A DNA stretch of 64,000 nucleotides from Paramarasmius palmivorus (Eukaryota > Basidiomycota > Agaricomycetes > Agaricales > Marasmiaceae). Each line of letters opens with the position of its first letter. Position 1 is the stretch's first letter. The position numbers were made by a program, and so were the translations under genes. Below are positions 46,016 through 57,990 of this stretch, piece after piece. The stretch is from positions 231,363 to 295,362 of the forward strand of contig JAYKXP010000073.1 of the NCBI GenBank assembly GCA_037176845.1, in the 5' to 3' direction. The notes under the pieces were generated by a model, which had not been told where the DNA came from, did no database searches, and saw only the letters and a program-made list of their open reading frames with translations.

Positions 46016-48232
46016 AATAAAGCTTGTATATTTGAGATGTACAGTATTGAGGACTTGAAAATTCCTATTCAAAGTAAACAGTAGCGAGATGACGCTCAGC
46101 ATTAACTTGCCGTCTCCCGGATGTCCATCTTCTCATCCTAGCGGCGCCGCGTGTTGCGCATCTCCGTGACATCCTCACAGTGGAGAGGGCCGAGGGGGCT
46201 ATGGCGGTGCCCTGAGGCTGCTAGCTGACACCAAAGGTGGTGGTATAGGATGAGGAAACGGTACGATACATCGGGCCTATCTACGGAGACGGTCACGTGG
46301 CTCGGGTGAAACCCGAGCTGGAGTGGTGGACCAGGTCCACCACTCCAACAGGAAATGATAACTCATTCCCGCGGCCTGAGCATTGATATCCAGATAATAA
46401 TAGTTGTGATTATGAGTGTCTATGTTTAGTGCGACTACCTCAGTACCTGGAATATTAGCGTCAACGAACCAAAACAGGGAAAGCAATTCGAACACACCAT
46501 CGTTCCATTAGCTCATCCTTGAGCTGTACAACGCTGGGTCTCCAGTCACATCTGCGGGATTCTTACAAAGGAACGTCGGTAAACCAGGAAAATGTGGCAA
46601 GGTAGTCTCTGGACATACCTCGAAAAACCATACATGTCATTGAAAGACGCCTATCCTGGAGACATTTTGCAGTCGGTAGAATGTAGCATTATCTCCGTGT
46701 CTGAGTTTCAGAATGAGCAGGAGGTTCTCAAAGTACTGAAAAGACGAACAATAAGTTCAAAAGCCTAATCTCCCAAAGCCGCGTAATGGCTCGTGCAGCC
46801 TAGGCAGACATCGGGACGTTTCGGGTGTGTTGTACGGTAGTTCTTGCGACTACCAGATCGTCTTGTAGTCTTTCCTAGATTAAAATGTAGTTCTTCATGA
46901 GTTTCAGCCTCTGATAACCCGCAGTACGCAATGAACAGACATGGCTGAGGCTGAGGGACCGAGAAAAAAAGATTGTCAGTGAAGGCAATGCATCGGCTGA
47001 GGTATCATACGCACTTGGCACTCTGAATCAACCGTGTTCATCTCTTGCACCTCCTACCATCCATCCCTACGTGATAAAAAAACTCCCGAGTGTCAGGTCC
47101 GCTGCTGACAAGGGCAACTATGCGCGTGTTCATCCGATGAACCGCCGACGATGTTGAATGATTCAGTACTCGAGCGTCACTTTGAGAACGTTCGGAACGG
47201 ATATGATGCAAGTAGACTCGGTGCTGTTGTATCTGGGTCCGTGAAGAGAGTGAGGGATGCTGGTGGTTGGGAAAGAGGCAGGCTAAGCAAGTAGTCGAGC
47301 GCCGATGTCTGCCTAGGGAGACTAGCCGCGTCACTGTTTCGATTCGGATCATCACTCGATCATTTACAAGGTCCACGTGCCAGTTACCTTGTTCTTGACT
47401 AGTCACAGCGGGGAAGAATAAACAGTGTTAAAACAGCTTACCTTTGTGTTTAGGTATGGTTTTTCCCTTTGATTGGAGTATAACACCACTCCTACTCACT
47501 AATCTTGCGCTTTGTACTCCCAGCGCTCCATTGCTTGAATAGTCTGCTTCGTTCGGCATGCGGTTATTCCTTTATCGGAGGTCACTGTCCCATTTCTAGC
47601 TCAAGCATAAGTGCAACACAAGTCCAGGATTCTGGTCTGCAACCAGACCTCGGCTCATCAAGTCCGTGCATTGGAATTCGTGCGATTCAGTGATCTTCTG
47701 GGACTGTTGAACAACTGATCATACTCCATGAAGCGGATGGGTATCACGCTTCATCTAACTCAGACTATCCTAGCTCCTATAGAATGATCCTCGTCATGAT
47801 TGTAGTGTCCATCACAGCTCATGTCCTCTCGCTGGTACATTCAACCACACCCAATGCATGCGAGTATTCCCATCGCGAATATAAGTCTAGGTACCACCTT
47901 CGAGATCATATCTGTTACTTTACTGATTCCACTAACAGAAAAGGGATAATATTTCAATGTGGAATCAGTTCCCAGCTTCTTTCAATCAGAGCTTGGACTA
48001 TTCTGGTTCCAGTAACGCAAATATTATCAACAAGATGGCTGTATACGATTAGATACGATCTTGATTCAACGTTGTTTGATACCTCTGGATTCGGTTCTCC
48101 GAGTCGTGAGAGTTAATGCAGTCGCTTTTGGTTAATACATATATATCTATGTATATCGTACACAGCTCCCCCTAGCTTTCCCTCTCATACTCAATCTTAC
48201 ATTTATAGTCACGGTAGTTCAGGGAGTTCCCG
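46016..48232. other. Intergenic between genes 7 and 8
   Basis: Contains a pair of perfect hairpins (separate entry) and, at about 46950-47290, another relative of the promoter module (GTCAGTGAAGGCAATGCATCG; GGTGGTTGGGAAAGAG near 47267). A weak echo of a family exon 1 (QDSGLQPDLGS, about 47622) may be a dead start. No intact gene seen. Confidence 0.45.
46300..46347. other. Two adjacent perfect hairpins
   Basis: First: GCTCGGGT, loop GAA, ACCCGAGC (46300-46318). Second: TGGAGTGGTGGACC, a single A, GGTCCACCACTCCA (46319-46347), 14 bp arms. They abut directly. Possible roles: structured 3' RNA, recombination scar, or an end structure of a mobile element; none is shown. Confidence 0.7.
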
Positions 48233-50636
48233 ATGGTCATGATTTGGATCTTCTTGTACGCTATCAATCTTGTGGATGCCCAACCTTCAACCAACTTTGC
48301 TCCTAATCCTAACTGGAGGGTATGTATTTTCATCATTCATGTCACATGTTAGAACGACGCGCTAACAGTCGTTTCACCCTGTACATCTAGAAACCCGAAA
48401 TACATACTTCTCAAGAAGAAAGGATCGCTATCGCTAAAGCTGGAATAGACAAGGCCCTATCATTATTCGTAGTGGATGGACAAACACAGATTGCTGGTAT
48501 GCAAAGAGGCTCTCTCGGAGAATGACTCGGAGAGGCTGCTAACAATCTGCAGCATCAGCGCCTTGGAAAAACTACGGTGCTGCTGGAAGATTGTATGCTT
48601 TAATGGCGCAGTTTGATTCGTGGACAAATCAAACCATTTATAAGGAGCAACTATTGAAATATTTTGCCCAATCAGAAGAGCTATACTCAGGATTCCGCAG
48701 GTATGTTTCCTTGGGTTTTGCGATGAATAGCCGCTCACTCACCGTTCTTAGTGTTAGTGTTCTCAGACTATCTCTTGAATTTTGTCTCATTTAGCATCCT
48801 TTCAATACTACTGGGCTATCTCGGGTCGTTAGGATGCTTTGAATGAGGGGCTGTGAGTCTTCCTTGTTTTTCCAGAATAGCCAAAAGATAGTTACAGCTT
48901 ATGCAGAGGGTACGGGATTGCTGCCGCCAAGGCATATACCATATACTCTGATCCAGCCTTTCTCGCGTACGCACAAACGTCATGGACAACAGGGAAGTCG
49001 TTCACGCTCTCTGAAAAGGATCTTCGTGCCGGGGTGATACCCTTCAAGAATGTTAGCATCAAAGAAACTTGCGCTCAACGTCAGTCTGGACGGGCTTTGA
49101 TCAATAGGATTTAATTAATCCTCTTTTACGTAGTGCCTATGGCTGGTGGCACGTTCTGGGTGAGCAAAGCGCACTGTTCTCCAACAATGATGTTTGACAA
49201 TTGTCGAATAGATTACGCTATCATCTGACCCTTATGTGAACTCACTCGCTACTGCGTAAGCTCGAGTTTGAGTGATGATATTACGAGAAAATCTAATAGC
49301 AAATCGGTTGCAGGTCATACCTCTTGTAAGCCATTCTTCCACCTCTCTGCCTTTCCCGAAATCAAAACAAGCGTGTAGAATGACTGCTCTTCTACTGGAA
49401 ATAACCAACGACACCATGTATCTTGACTCCGCTATTGAGACGGAGACCTTCTACTATAACCACTTGCAAAACACTCGGGGGACACTCCTGGATGGTATAC
49501 ACGCCGATGGATGTACTATTAGTGACAGATCTCATCCCGCGAACGAGGGATTGATGATAGAGGGGCTCGCTATTCTTTCATCCTTCACAAAAAACGAAAC
49601 CATCAATCAACAGTGAGAAACTGATCCTCTGAGTCTGTTTTCATTTTTGCTGACATATTCTGGCAGCTTCTTTACAGTCCTAGAGGGCACTTTATTCAAT
49701 CCAGATTGGCATACCTTTGATGGAATCATAAATGCAGACAGTAAGCATAGTATCAAGCAGGACCACCACTCGCACTTAGTTTGGGCGTTTCAGCTAAAAC
49801 AATCAGTGCCGAGCGTGTCGGTCAATATATCGTACGTGGATTAACCGCATTTTGTCATCGAAACTCCACTCCCTCGGAGATTCGTACATACGTTAGAGGA
49901 TACCTCGGTGTGCAGGTGACGTTTTCCAATGAATCGTGGTCAATGGTCATTTCTCAGCTGTCACTCTTCTTTTCAGTATAACGCTGTAGTGGACTACGCA
50001 CGGGATCAGGGAAGTGATATATACGGTCCTTCTTGGATCGGACCACCTTCCTCGTCGTTTTCACTGGATAACCAGACCAATGCGCTCACTGCACTGGTTG
50101 CTTCTATCCCTGACATGCAGGAGATGTCGAGTGGCACAGGTGGTAGCCATCCCGATCCTCCGTCAGGCTCTCCCTCAGCTTCCTCGGGACAATCATCAAA
50201 CGCCGGTGCAATCATAGGCAGCGTGGTTGGGAGCCTTGTATTTCTGGCGTTTGTTATTGTCCTTTCCCTCTATGTTATCCGACGCAAAACGCGCAATCAG
50301 GTGTCACACACGGATCTAGGTCCCGTCGCGGTTCCATATTCAATCACTGAAAAAACTCCCGGAATGAACGAAATCAGGAGACAGAAATTCGAACAACTTC
50401 ATCCAGCAGTGATTTTTCAACAATCTTCCGAGTCTTCTCGGGCGTCAAGCGTTCCTGAAACTGTCACCGAGACTTCGGCTTATATGTCATCCGAAACCGA
50501 TACTTTGGGGAATTTGCCTACAGCGACATTGGTGAGGTTGGTGAATGCTCGCCTTCAACCAGGACATTGGCGAGAAGATGAAGTCTTACCGGAGTATGCG
50601 ACTGAACGAAGCGAGGGTAGCCGTCGTAGGTTGTGA
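48233..50636 (+). CDS. GH76-like single-pass membrane protein, gene 8
   Basis: Start 48233 (MVMIWIFLYAINLVDAQ, then PSTNFAPNPNWR). Blocks: SQEERIAIAKAGIDKALS, APWKNYGAAGRLYALMAQFD with SWTNQT, candidate single T at 48752, GYGIAAA (about 48908), MAGGTFW, 12 nt at 49314-49325 (SYLL), TALLLEITNDTMYLD, HPANEGLMIEGLAILSSF. Last exon from about 49978: YNAVVDYARDQGSDIYGPSW, helix GAIIGSVVGSLVFLAFVIVL, tail TATLVRLVNARLQPGHWRE ending EVLPEYATE. Sister of gene 5. The 14-nt exon is not clear here: the mat­ching stretch (about 48805-48825) lacks a donor in the usual place and the obvious alternatives hit stops, so this copy may be defective or spliced differently. Confidence 0.7.
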
Positions 50637-50804
50637 CGAGAAGCTGCTGTTGTTCCACCGACTGGTCTGTAATTCATCTTTATCCACGAGCATGCCATAC
50701 TGATTCTCTTCCTCTCACGCTAGTGTACATGTATGGACTATTATTACAACTATTGTGGGTACTGCTCTCGAAAGTCGAAATAGAAAGACAGATTATGTGA
50801 ATTC

Positions 50805-52292
50805 TCAAGCTGCTGTGACTTGTGCAATAATTGAGTTAACCTTCAAGTGTGTATCGAGCTGCACATGATCCGCGAACGTGATTTTGGCCTGCGGTCCAAA
50901 GATCATAGCATGACTCGACCCTCCGAAATGAAACATTCCAAGTAGGTCTCCCGTTTTCACCTCCTGCCCTTCCGTAACTCGGATTTCACAGGTGGATACC
51001 TCTGCCATCCCGACACCGATGAAGCACATCAATCCGAACTGAGGGTTCTTTGCCTTGATGTAGATCAGGGCACGAGCGGAGGATAATGTGAGGAACGCCT
51101 GGGAACGGATGAGTGCACCGTGAGGATCACCTGGCTTGAGATCAGGATCATCGGCGGGTGCTCCATCGTCAGGCAATACAGCGTAATATGTTCCTGGGAC
51201 GACGACAGCTTTGACAATGGTCCCATCAAAGGGAGCGTGCCAACGATGGTAGTCCTGTGGGCTGAGGAATGCCTGGTACACAGTTCCGCCGGCCAACTGC
51301 TCGGAGTACTCGGTATCTCGGGCAAGCATATTGTAGAGCGAATAAGCTTGTCCTTTGAGCCAGAACTGATCGTGCTCTTTCACATCGCGGGCGATGCGGT
51401 ACACGGTGGATTCGCAGGCGCTATGAATGAGGGATTTGTCCTCTGGCGCGTGAATGGGACGAGCGTCAGGCTGGATTTCCCGTGTAAAGAAATGGTCCCA
51501 CGACGTGTATCCGCGGTTAACAGCATTAGGATCGGGGCAGATATACGTGGTATTGAAGTCACCACGATCATTGCTTTCCAGACTTGCGATGGCCGTTGCA
51601 GAGAACCAGCCCTCGTCTTTGTCAGGTGAGGGTTTTGTTGGAATCGGCGGTCATGAGGTAGGCGCCCCAGTTATTGAGAAGAGCGCCCAAGGCGACATTG
51701 AATTTGGGTCTACGGAAGAGGTCGTATGCCGCGCTCGTGTTACTGAGAAGGTCAAAGAGGAGGTAAACGGGTACTCCGATGGGCTCGCCGATGACGTTTC
51801 CGTCTTCATCTTTGGCGATGTGGAATTTAGGCGGTGCGACGAGAATGGAATCGAGCATAGTAAGCAAGTGATCGAAGTCGGGGATCTAAGTGAAGGAATA
51901 TTATGGTTAGTTTTAGAGAAACGGTCTTTGGATGGACTGTTATAATTCACCTGGTTCTCTGGGGACGCTTCCCGGAAGATTTGGTTGAACAAGTCGTGCA
52001 TCTCGGGATCAGACTTGATAGCTATCTCGAATGCAGTGACGGACGGGATATGGTTCAGAAGTAGCCTTGGTTCCGGATAATCCAGAATTCCACGAGAGGG
52101 CCGTATTCCTCCAGTGAGGTAGCTCAACGGTACAGCACCACTGGCTGGAATCCACCTTGCGGCGGAGGTATCTGCTTGGGCCAATGTTTCCTTAGCCTCC
52201 TTGATGTGCTGCTCGACGAAGCTGTCATGAATAGCACGATTCGATGGGAGCCATCCTCCATAACGACTAAGAGTTGTCTTTGGGCGCAACAT
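50805..52292 (-). pseudogene. PSD-family (PsiD-like) decarboxylase, copy 1, one frameshift
   Basis: Phosphatidylserine-decarboxylase-family enzyme of the soluble fungal type that includes PsiD-like amino acid decarboxylases; it would self-cleave to create a pyruvoyl cofactor. Exons 52292-51951 and 51885-50805. Seen: N-terminal TTLSRYGGWLPSNRAIH, YHRWHAPFDGTIVK (catalytic His region), LPDDGAPADDPDLKPGDPHG, GMAEVSTCEIRV, and the FHFGGSSHAM cleavage site (GSS) followed by GPQAKITF. One extra base near 51621-51626, compared with the copy at 53900-55349, creates an early stop after SNKTLT. Everything after it is open in the shifted frame. It ends tail-to-tail with gene 8, 170 bp away. Either a very young pseudogene or a base-call error. 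Confidence 0.8.
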
Positions 52293-53899
52293 TGTTAAGG
52301 TTCTGTTCGTGAAAGACACAGGTGATCAGTAATAAGTATGGCTTTGTTCTGAATGAGTAGTACGCACAGGCAGTTGAGGTGGTTATCGTTGGTTTGTATG
52401 GGGTCGGAGATGGAATATACTGGCTTTTATACCGAAAGCTATGTCCTAGTACCGTCATTGAGTACTAGACTACTGAATGTTTTTTAGATTTGTTTTCGGA
52501 TCTAATTGCTCCGGTTGGTGCTGAAAGTGGCATCTGCATAATAATTGGCCTCCAATGGAGGTATCAGTGGCAAGTCGAGCTCCGGATAGTCCTGAATGCG
52601 ATTCTGCGAAGTGCAATCATGGTGTACGGGCCGTAGAGCTTGGAAGAGCACTCCACTTGACGAGGTGATGTCAAAGGGTTCATTGACGGCTTGCATTGTT
52701 TTGGCATTTGCTCAAGTTATCAGATAGATAGAAGTGGCATTCCAGGCCTTTATCGGACGAAGGAAGATGATGCATACGTTTCGCGAAAATTTTCGAAATG
52801 CTGACCTTCAAGTTGGTGACCGTGAGGAAACAAGAAGTAGCTTACGTATACTCTGCGCGGCCCCGCACAACCGCCGGCTTCAAGTTGTCGCGTCTCTTTC
52901 TCTGAGTCACCCACCAGTGCATCACGGCTCTCTTCTTGTTCAAAGCTCCTACAAGTCAGCAGTCTTCAATAATATTGAGTCGACAATGAAGTAGGTTGTT
53001 AAATCTGGGAGTCGGCTATTCCTGGTGACTTCGAGTCATTCGTGCTGTCGTTAACGTTGGAAACGAGTGCACCGGGAATTTCTAAGCCTCCGAAGATTCG
53101 AGAGTACGTGAACTGAATATCCTGAAGGAGAGCAATCGGAGATGATAAGGAATACGAGCTTGAAGCCTGGCCAATGGTGCGCACGCACATTCTTTCACCT
53201 TATGATGCCTGACGTTTATTCTTGCGTTAGGCCACCATGAGACCACATTCAAAGAACCACCGCGCAGTAATAAGATTTAGATGCTTCCTCAACCGGGGCT
53301 CAGCGGATCCAGTGGAATTCCGATAGTCACGATCAGATTTGCGCCTAGTCACAATTTTCCACTGGCAGATGGGCACTCTTTATCATCACCACTTAAATCG
53401 CTATGACTTGACCGTACCTTCTTCAAACAAGCAAATTGAACAGTGTTCAGGAAGGCCCTTGGCCTGGATCAATCCTGTAATGCGCACCCTTATCTTTTCC
53501 TCGGCGGGCTCATACTAATCATCCGGTTACCCACTTGCAGCTCGGTTCCTACTCGAGTTCTTGATGTTGTTCGGTAGAACTGGCTTCTCAAGCACAAATC
53601 ACTTATCTGATAGCATGAAATCTTGGCACATACATTACTGTAATGTTCCTAGTTCACTGCGGTGCGTGCTCTCCTGATGTATTGCCTCGACTTAGACCCG
53701 TTTCACCCAAGCTACTCTCACTGTATACAGTCATATCAAGACATCAAACTTCTGAGCGATACCGGGTAGAACAATAGTTATTCTTGACCGCTACGATATC
53801 CTACACAGGAATTCTTTGTAATCGACGTTATTGTAACTACTGTAACTATCAATATCAGAGAAGAGACTATGGGAGGAAATGATATGAGAAATCGGAGTA
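52293..53899. other. Intergenic between decarboxylase copies 1 and 2
   Basis: Promoter of copy 1 and 3' flank of copy 2. No gene supported on either strand. Confidence 0.45.
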
Positions 53900-55349
53900 C
53901 TATCCACGAGCCCTAGCACGCGCAATAGCAGAGTTCAACTTGATGTGCGTGTCCCTCTTCACACACTCCTCGAAGGTGATCTTTGCCTGGGGTCCAAAGA
54001 TCAAGGTGTGACTCGAGCCTCCGAAATGGAATCTACCCAGCTCATCGCCTGCTTTCACCTTCCGGTCCTTCTGAACACGCACGTCAACGGTAGACACCTC
54101 CGCCATCCCAACAGCAATGAAGCAGATCAGTCCGATGTCAGGGTTGTCTGCTTGTATGAAGATGAGAGCACGAGCGGCTGCCATGGTTATCCACGCTTGG
54201 GAACGAATGAGTGCGCCGTGTGGATCTCCTTCCTTGAGATCAGGGTCTCCTTTCTCCGCACCGTCGTCTGGTAAGACAGCATAGTACGTTCCGGGAATGA
54301 TAACCGTCTTGGTGACGGTTCCATCGACAGGGGCGTGCCAGCGGTGATAGTCCAAGGGACTGAGGAAGGCCTGGTAGATCGTTCCGCCAATAAAGTACCT
54401 CACATCGTCAAGGTAGGTCTTCTTCTTGTCCTCATCGTTCTTGAACATATCGTAAATCGAGTATGGCTGTGACTTCAACCAAAACTTGTCGTGCTCCTTG
54501 ACATTCCTCGTGATACGGTAAACAGTTGATTCGCATGCACTGCGAATAAGGGATTTGTTGTCTGGCTCTTCAACAGGGCGCGCGTCGGGCTTGAACGCCC
54601 GGGTGAAGAAGGCATCCCATGTGGCGAAACCCTTGGACACGGCCGTAAGGTCCGGACAGACATATGTGTCCTCGAACTTTCCGCGATCGTTGCTCTCGAG
54701 GGCTTCGATAGCAGGTGGGCTAAACCAGCCTTCATCTCCGCAGTTGAGACTTTTGTTGGAGTCTCGGGAGGTGTCGCTGAGGTAGTTTCCCCAGGTGATG
54801 AGCAGCGTCCGGAGAGCTTCGTTGAACTTCTCGTCACGGAAGAGGTCGTAGGCCGCACCCGTGTTGCTAAGAAGATCGAAGATGAGGTATAACGGAACGC
54901 CGATGGGTTCTCCGATAACCTCTCCGTCAGAGTCTGTGGCGACGTGGAACTTGGGAGGCGCAACTAGGATAGAATCGAGTAGCCCAAGGAAAGTGTCAAA
55001 GTCATAGATCTATGTGGGACTCAGAGGTCAGTATTTAGAGTCGATAGTCGGGGAAGCGTATGCTCACCTTATTCTCTTCTGGAGCTTGGATGAAGATTTG
55101 GTTGAACAGACGGAAGAGCCTCTCGTCGGATTTAATGGCATGCTCGAAATCAGCGACAGAGGGGATATGGCCCACTGCAGCCTTTCCATCCAGGCCATCG
55201 GCTGATACTGTGAATTCGGAACCACCTCGAATGAGTGCCAGTCTCTTTTTTGCGTCGGCGAGGCGGGCTTGGAAGAAGCTTTGCCGAACGATGGGGCTAG
55301 AAGGGAGCCATCCACCGTAGCGGCTGAGCGTCGTCTTTGGGAGGGACAT
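53900..55349 (-). CDS. PSD-family (PsiD-like) decarboxylase, copy 2, intact
   Basis: Two exons (55349-55068, 55009-53900) with a 58 bp intron give 463 residues, close to the roughly 440 of PsiD-type enzymes. Motifs in order: TTLSRYGGWLPSSPIV at the start, HIPSVADFEHAIKSDE, IGEPIGVPLYLIFDLLSNTG, DEGWFSPPAIEALESND, TWDAFFTRAFKPDARPV, SACESTVYRI, YHRWHAPVDGTV (catalytic His), GMAEVSTVDVRV, and the self-processing site FHFGGSSHTLIFGPQ. No membrane span or signal peptide, unlike mitochondrial Psd1, so likely a cytosolic decarboxylase of small amines or amino acids; the substrate cannot be read from the sequence. It is the only intact member of four copies in this window. Confidence 0.88.
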
Positions 55350-56837
55350 TATCCTGTCATAGAGTAAGTGGTCAGCGTCATCATCGTCATGAAAGAACGT
55401 TGGCGATGTGGCTCACAAGAAGTTGTAGAACAGATGAGAAGTTGAGGTTGTTGTATGAAACTCAAACGAGCGAGAGCTAGTCTGCTTTTATAGCGTACTG
55501 AGCAACAGCCGCTGGAGTAGGCACCTCAGTGCATACCAAAAAGCCGGCAATCCTGTTCCGACATAATCCAGTGTACCATCGCGGCCGTCGAATTTTGGTC
55601 CCCACCCAAGGTTACTCCTGGGTACCTGTAGGAGATGACACACATATTGAGTTTTAGCATTCCAAGTGTCGCGCTGTGGGTATCGCTCACTTATTCATGC
55701 CAAATCATGGAGCGCATTGACACGAGAAAGAGATAATTTACGAAAAGGCCAACGCATTAGAATATGGTACAGTGTCACTTGAAAATTTTTGATCATTAGG
55801 GATGACTGCAAGAGCTACCGAAAATGAGCCACTCACTAGAGATGTTCTCAAGTGAACAGTTGACAGGTATCGATCTACTGAGTTTGCAGTTGCGGAAACT
55901 AAGCCTGAGGGTGAGGTGGTGGTACAGAAGCCAGGACTGCCGCGCTTACAAATGACGCGTCTCTTTCTTCCCGACCATCGTCATTACTTTTCGTCCTCTC
56001 TCAACACACATCCATCCAGACTTCGTAAGTGTCAGATGTATCTACACTTGAATAGCGTGTTCATCGACATCTCCAGACTCAGAAGTCGGCAAGATTTTGC
56101 TCCGTCATTGCTCGAGCCATTCGATCTGCTGTCTGCCCTATTCGCTTGCGCTACCGATGAATAGTCAAGAACTGGTTCGAATATCAAACAAAAGGATGGT
56201 GGACGAATCTCAGATATCATGGGGTCGGGGTTGTGGTCTCGGTGACAGGCTACGGGGTTGATAGTCAAGTACGTGGACATCGTTATTCGCTCGCGGTTGA
56301 TATTCATCGTACAATTTAGTTTTCTGAGGCAGGCTCGTGAAGAAGTCAGAAATGTCGCTTCATGAGAAAAAGAGCTCCACAATGCGAGGCAGGTATAGCA
56401 CCTCGGAGGGCTTGGAAAACATATCTTGCACGTCATCTCGCTGTTCAACGCTCGTATATGATATCACACGTTCAGCGCTTCAGGGAACCGAAGAACGATA
56501 ACGTTTCAAAATCCTATTTTTGGTTGAAGAAGCCGGAGAGGTGTCCTCGAGATTTCGGTTGGGGTAACCTCGTGGTTTCTTTGGAGTCGATTCTGTATGT
56601 TCCTCCTCGGCAGTTTTTGTCATCCTTTGCAAGCTTAACATTATCTTTCGACAAGGAATCATCAGTCCTGTTCGACCTGAAAGTGGTGCCGGCGAACGTG
56701 GGGGGTACCGAAGCCTTCGATTACGAAAAAAACAGCCAATATATTGTCGGGATGTGTAGCACACTGAAACATCTTGTTCCACTTCAAGTCTTCATTGTAC
56801 ATGTATTCTACACGCTACACCGGAATCGAGCCTTTAC
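55350..56837. other. Upstream region of decarboxylase copy 2 and spacer
   Basis: No gene supported. A plus-strand open stretch at 56362-56841 has no recognisable product. Confidence 0.45.
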
Positions 56838-57990
56838 TTGACCCGTGATCGAGTTCACCTTCGGCTGCACATATTCTGCGAACATCACCTCTGCTTGCGG
56901 TCCAAAAACATCAATGTATGACTCGATCTATCAAAATGGAATATCCCTAGATCATCTGCTGTCCTTCCCGCACCGAGCATTACATGTAGACGCTACCGTC
57001 ATCCTGATACCAATGAAATACTTCAACCAACCAAACGTCGGGGTCATCAGCTTGAATGTAGATCAGCACACTATGTCTATGGCATGCATTATTGTCGGCG
57101 TTAGGGAACGTGGTGTGTATCGCCAGGTTGAACCCGGGTCTCGGAACGTGCACCCTCGTCTGGTAGAACGGCGCAGTATATTTTCAGGAGAACGACGGTT
57201 CGGATGGTGGTACCATTGACGAGAGCCCGCTGGCGTTGGTAGCCCTGTGAGCAGAAGAAGGCATATTATGCCAGTGATATCCAACGGACAGAATGCGTGG
57301 AGTATCCGTCATTGTGTCGTAGAGGGAGGTATGCCTGACTTCTGAGCCAGAAGTAGGGGTGTTCCTGGGATACGTAGGTGTAGTACAGCATGCGATAGAT
57401 TCGCAAGGTGTGGAGGAATTCGCTCTTTGCTTCCTCTCGGCGTGTATGAAGCTGGACTTGTCGTGTAAAGCAGTGATCCTGGCAGGACGTGTAGCCGCAA
57501 TTAACGGCTTTGGGGCCTGGGCGGATCTGGATTGCGTTGAAGTCGCCCTGATCCTTGCTCTCCAAGCTCTCCAGAGGTACCATGGGAGAACCAGCCCTCG
57601 TGCTGGTCAGCGAGAGTTTTGTGAGGTATGAGCCCCAACTGTCGAGGAAGGTTTTGAGGGGTTATGGAATTTGGGGCTACGAGAGGTCGTAGGCTGCACA
57701 GGTGTTTCCGTAGGGGCTAAAGAGGAGGTTCACAAGTGTTCCAATGGATTCACAGTATCGTTTCCGTGTTCGTCTCTGGAGACATGGAATTTGGGTGAAT
57801 AGAGTCGAGCACGGGCAGAAGGCTGCCGGAGTTGGGATCTAGGAAATTTCAAGTTGTCAGTTATAGATGGAAACAGTGCCATGACGCGCCGCAGCTCACC
57901 TGTTTCTCTGTGGAGACCTTGGGGAAGACCCGGGTATAGTTGAACAAGCTGACCGTTTCGGTATCGACCTTGGGAGCCATCGAGAATGGT
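56838..57990 (-). pseudogene. PSD-family decarboxylase, copy 3, heavily decayed
   Basis: The order of similarity follows the intact copy from C- to N-terminus: a region like the end block (about 56845-56900, including GGTCCAAA as in the GPQA codons), the CAATG-rich block of the GMAEVST region (about 57000), PSD middle parts (about 57180-57260), the AINGFG/NAVNRGY region (about 57500), and EGWF near 57590. Many stops and frame changes exist on the minus strand, so no product is expected. Confidence 0.7.

Noticed and set aside
48121..48160. ATAT-rich stretch before gene 8 as a special element
   Set aside because: Ordinary AT-rich promoter sequence; nothing beyond a possible TATA region.
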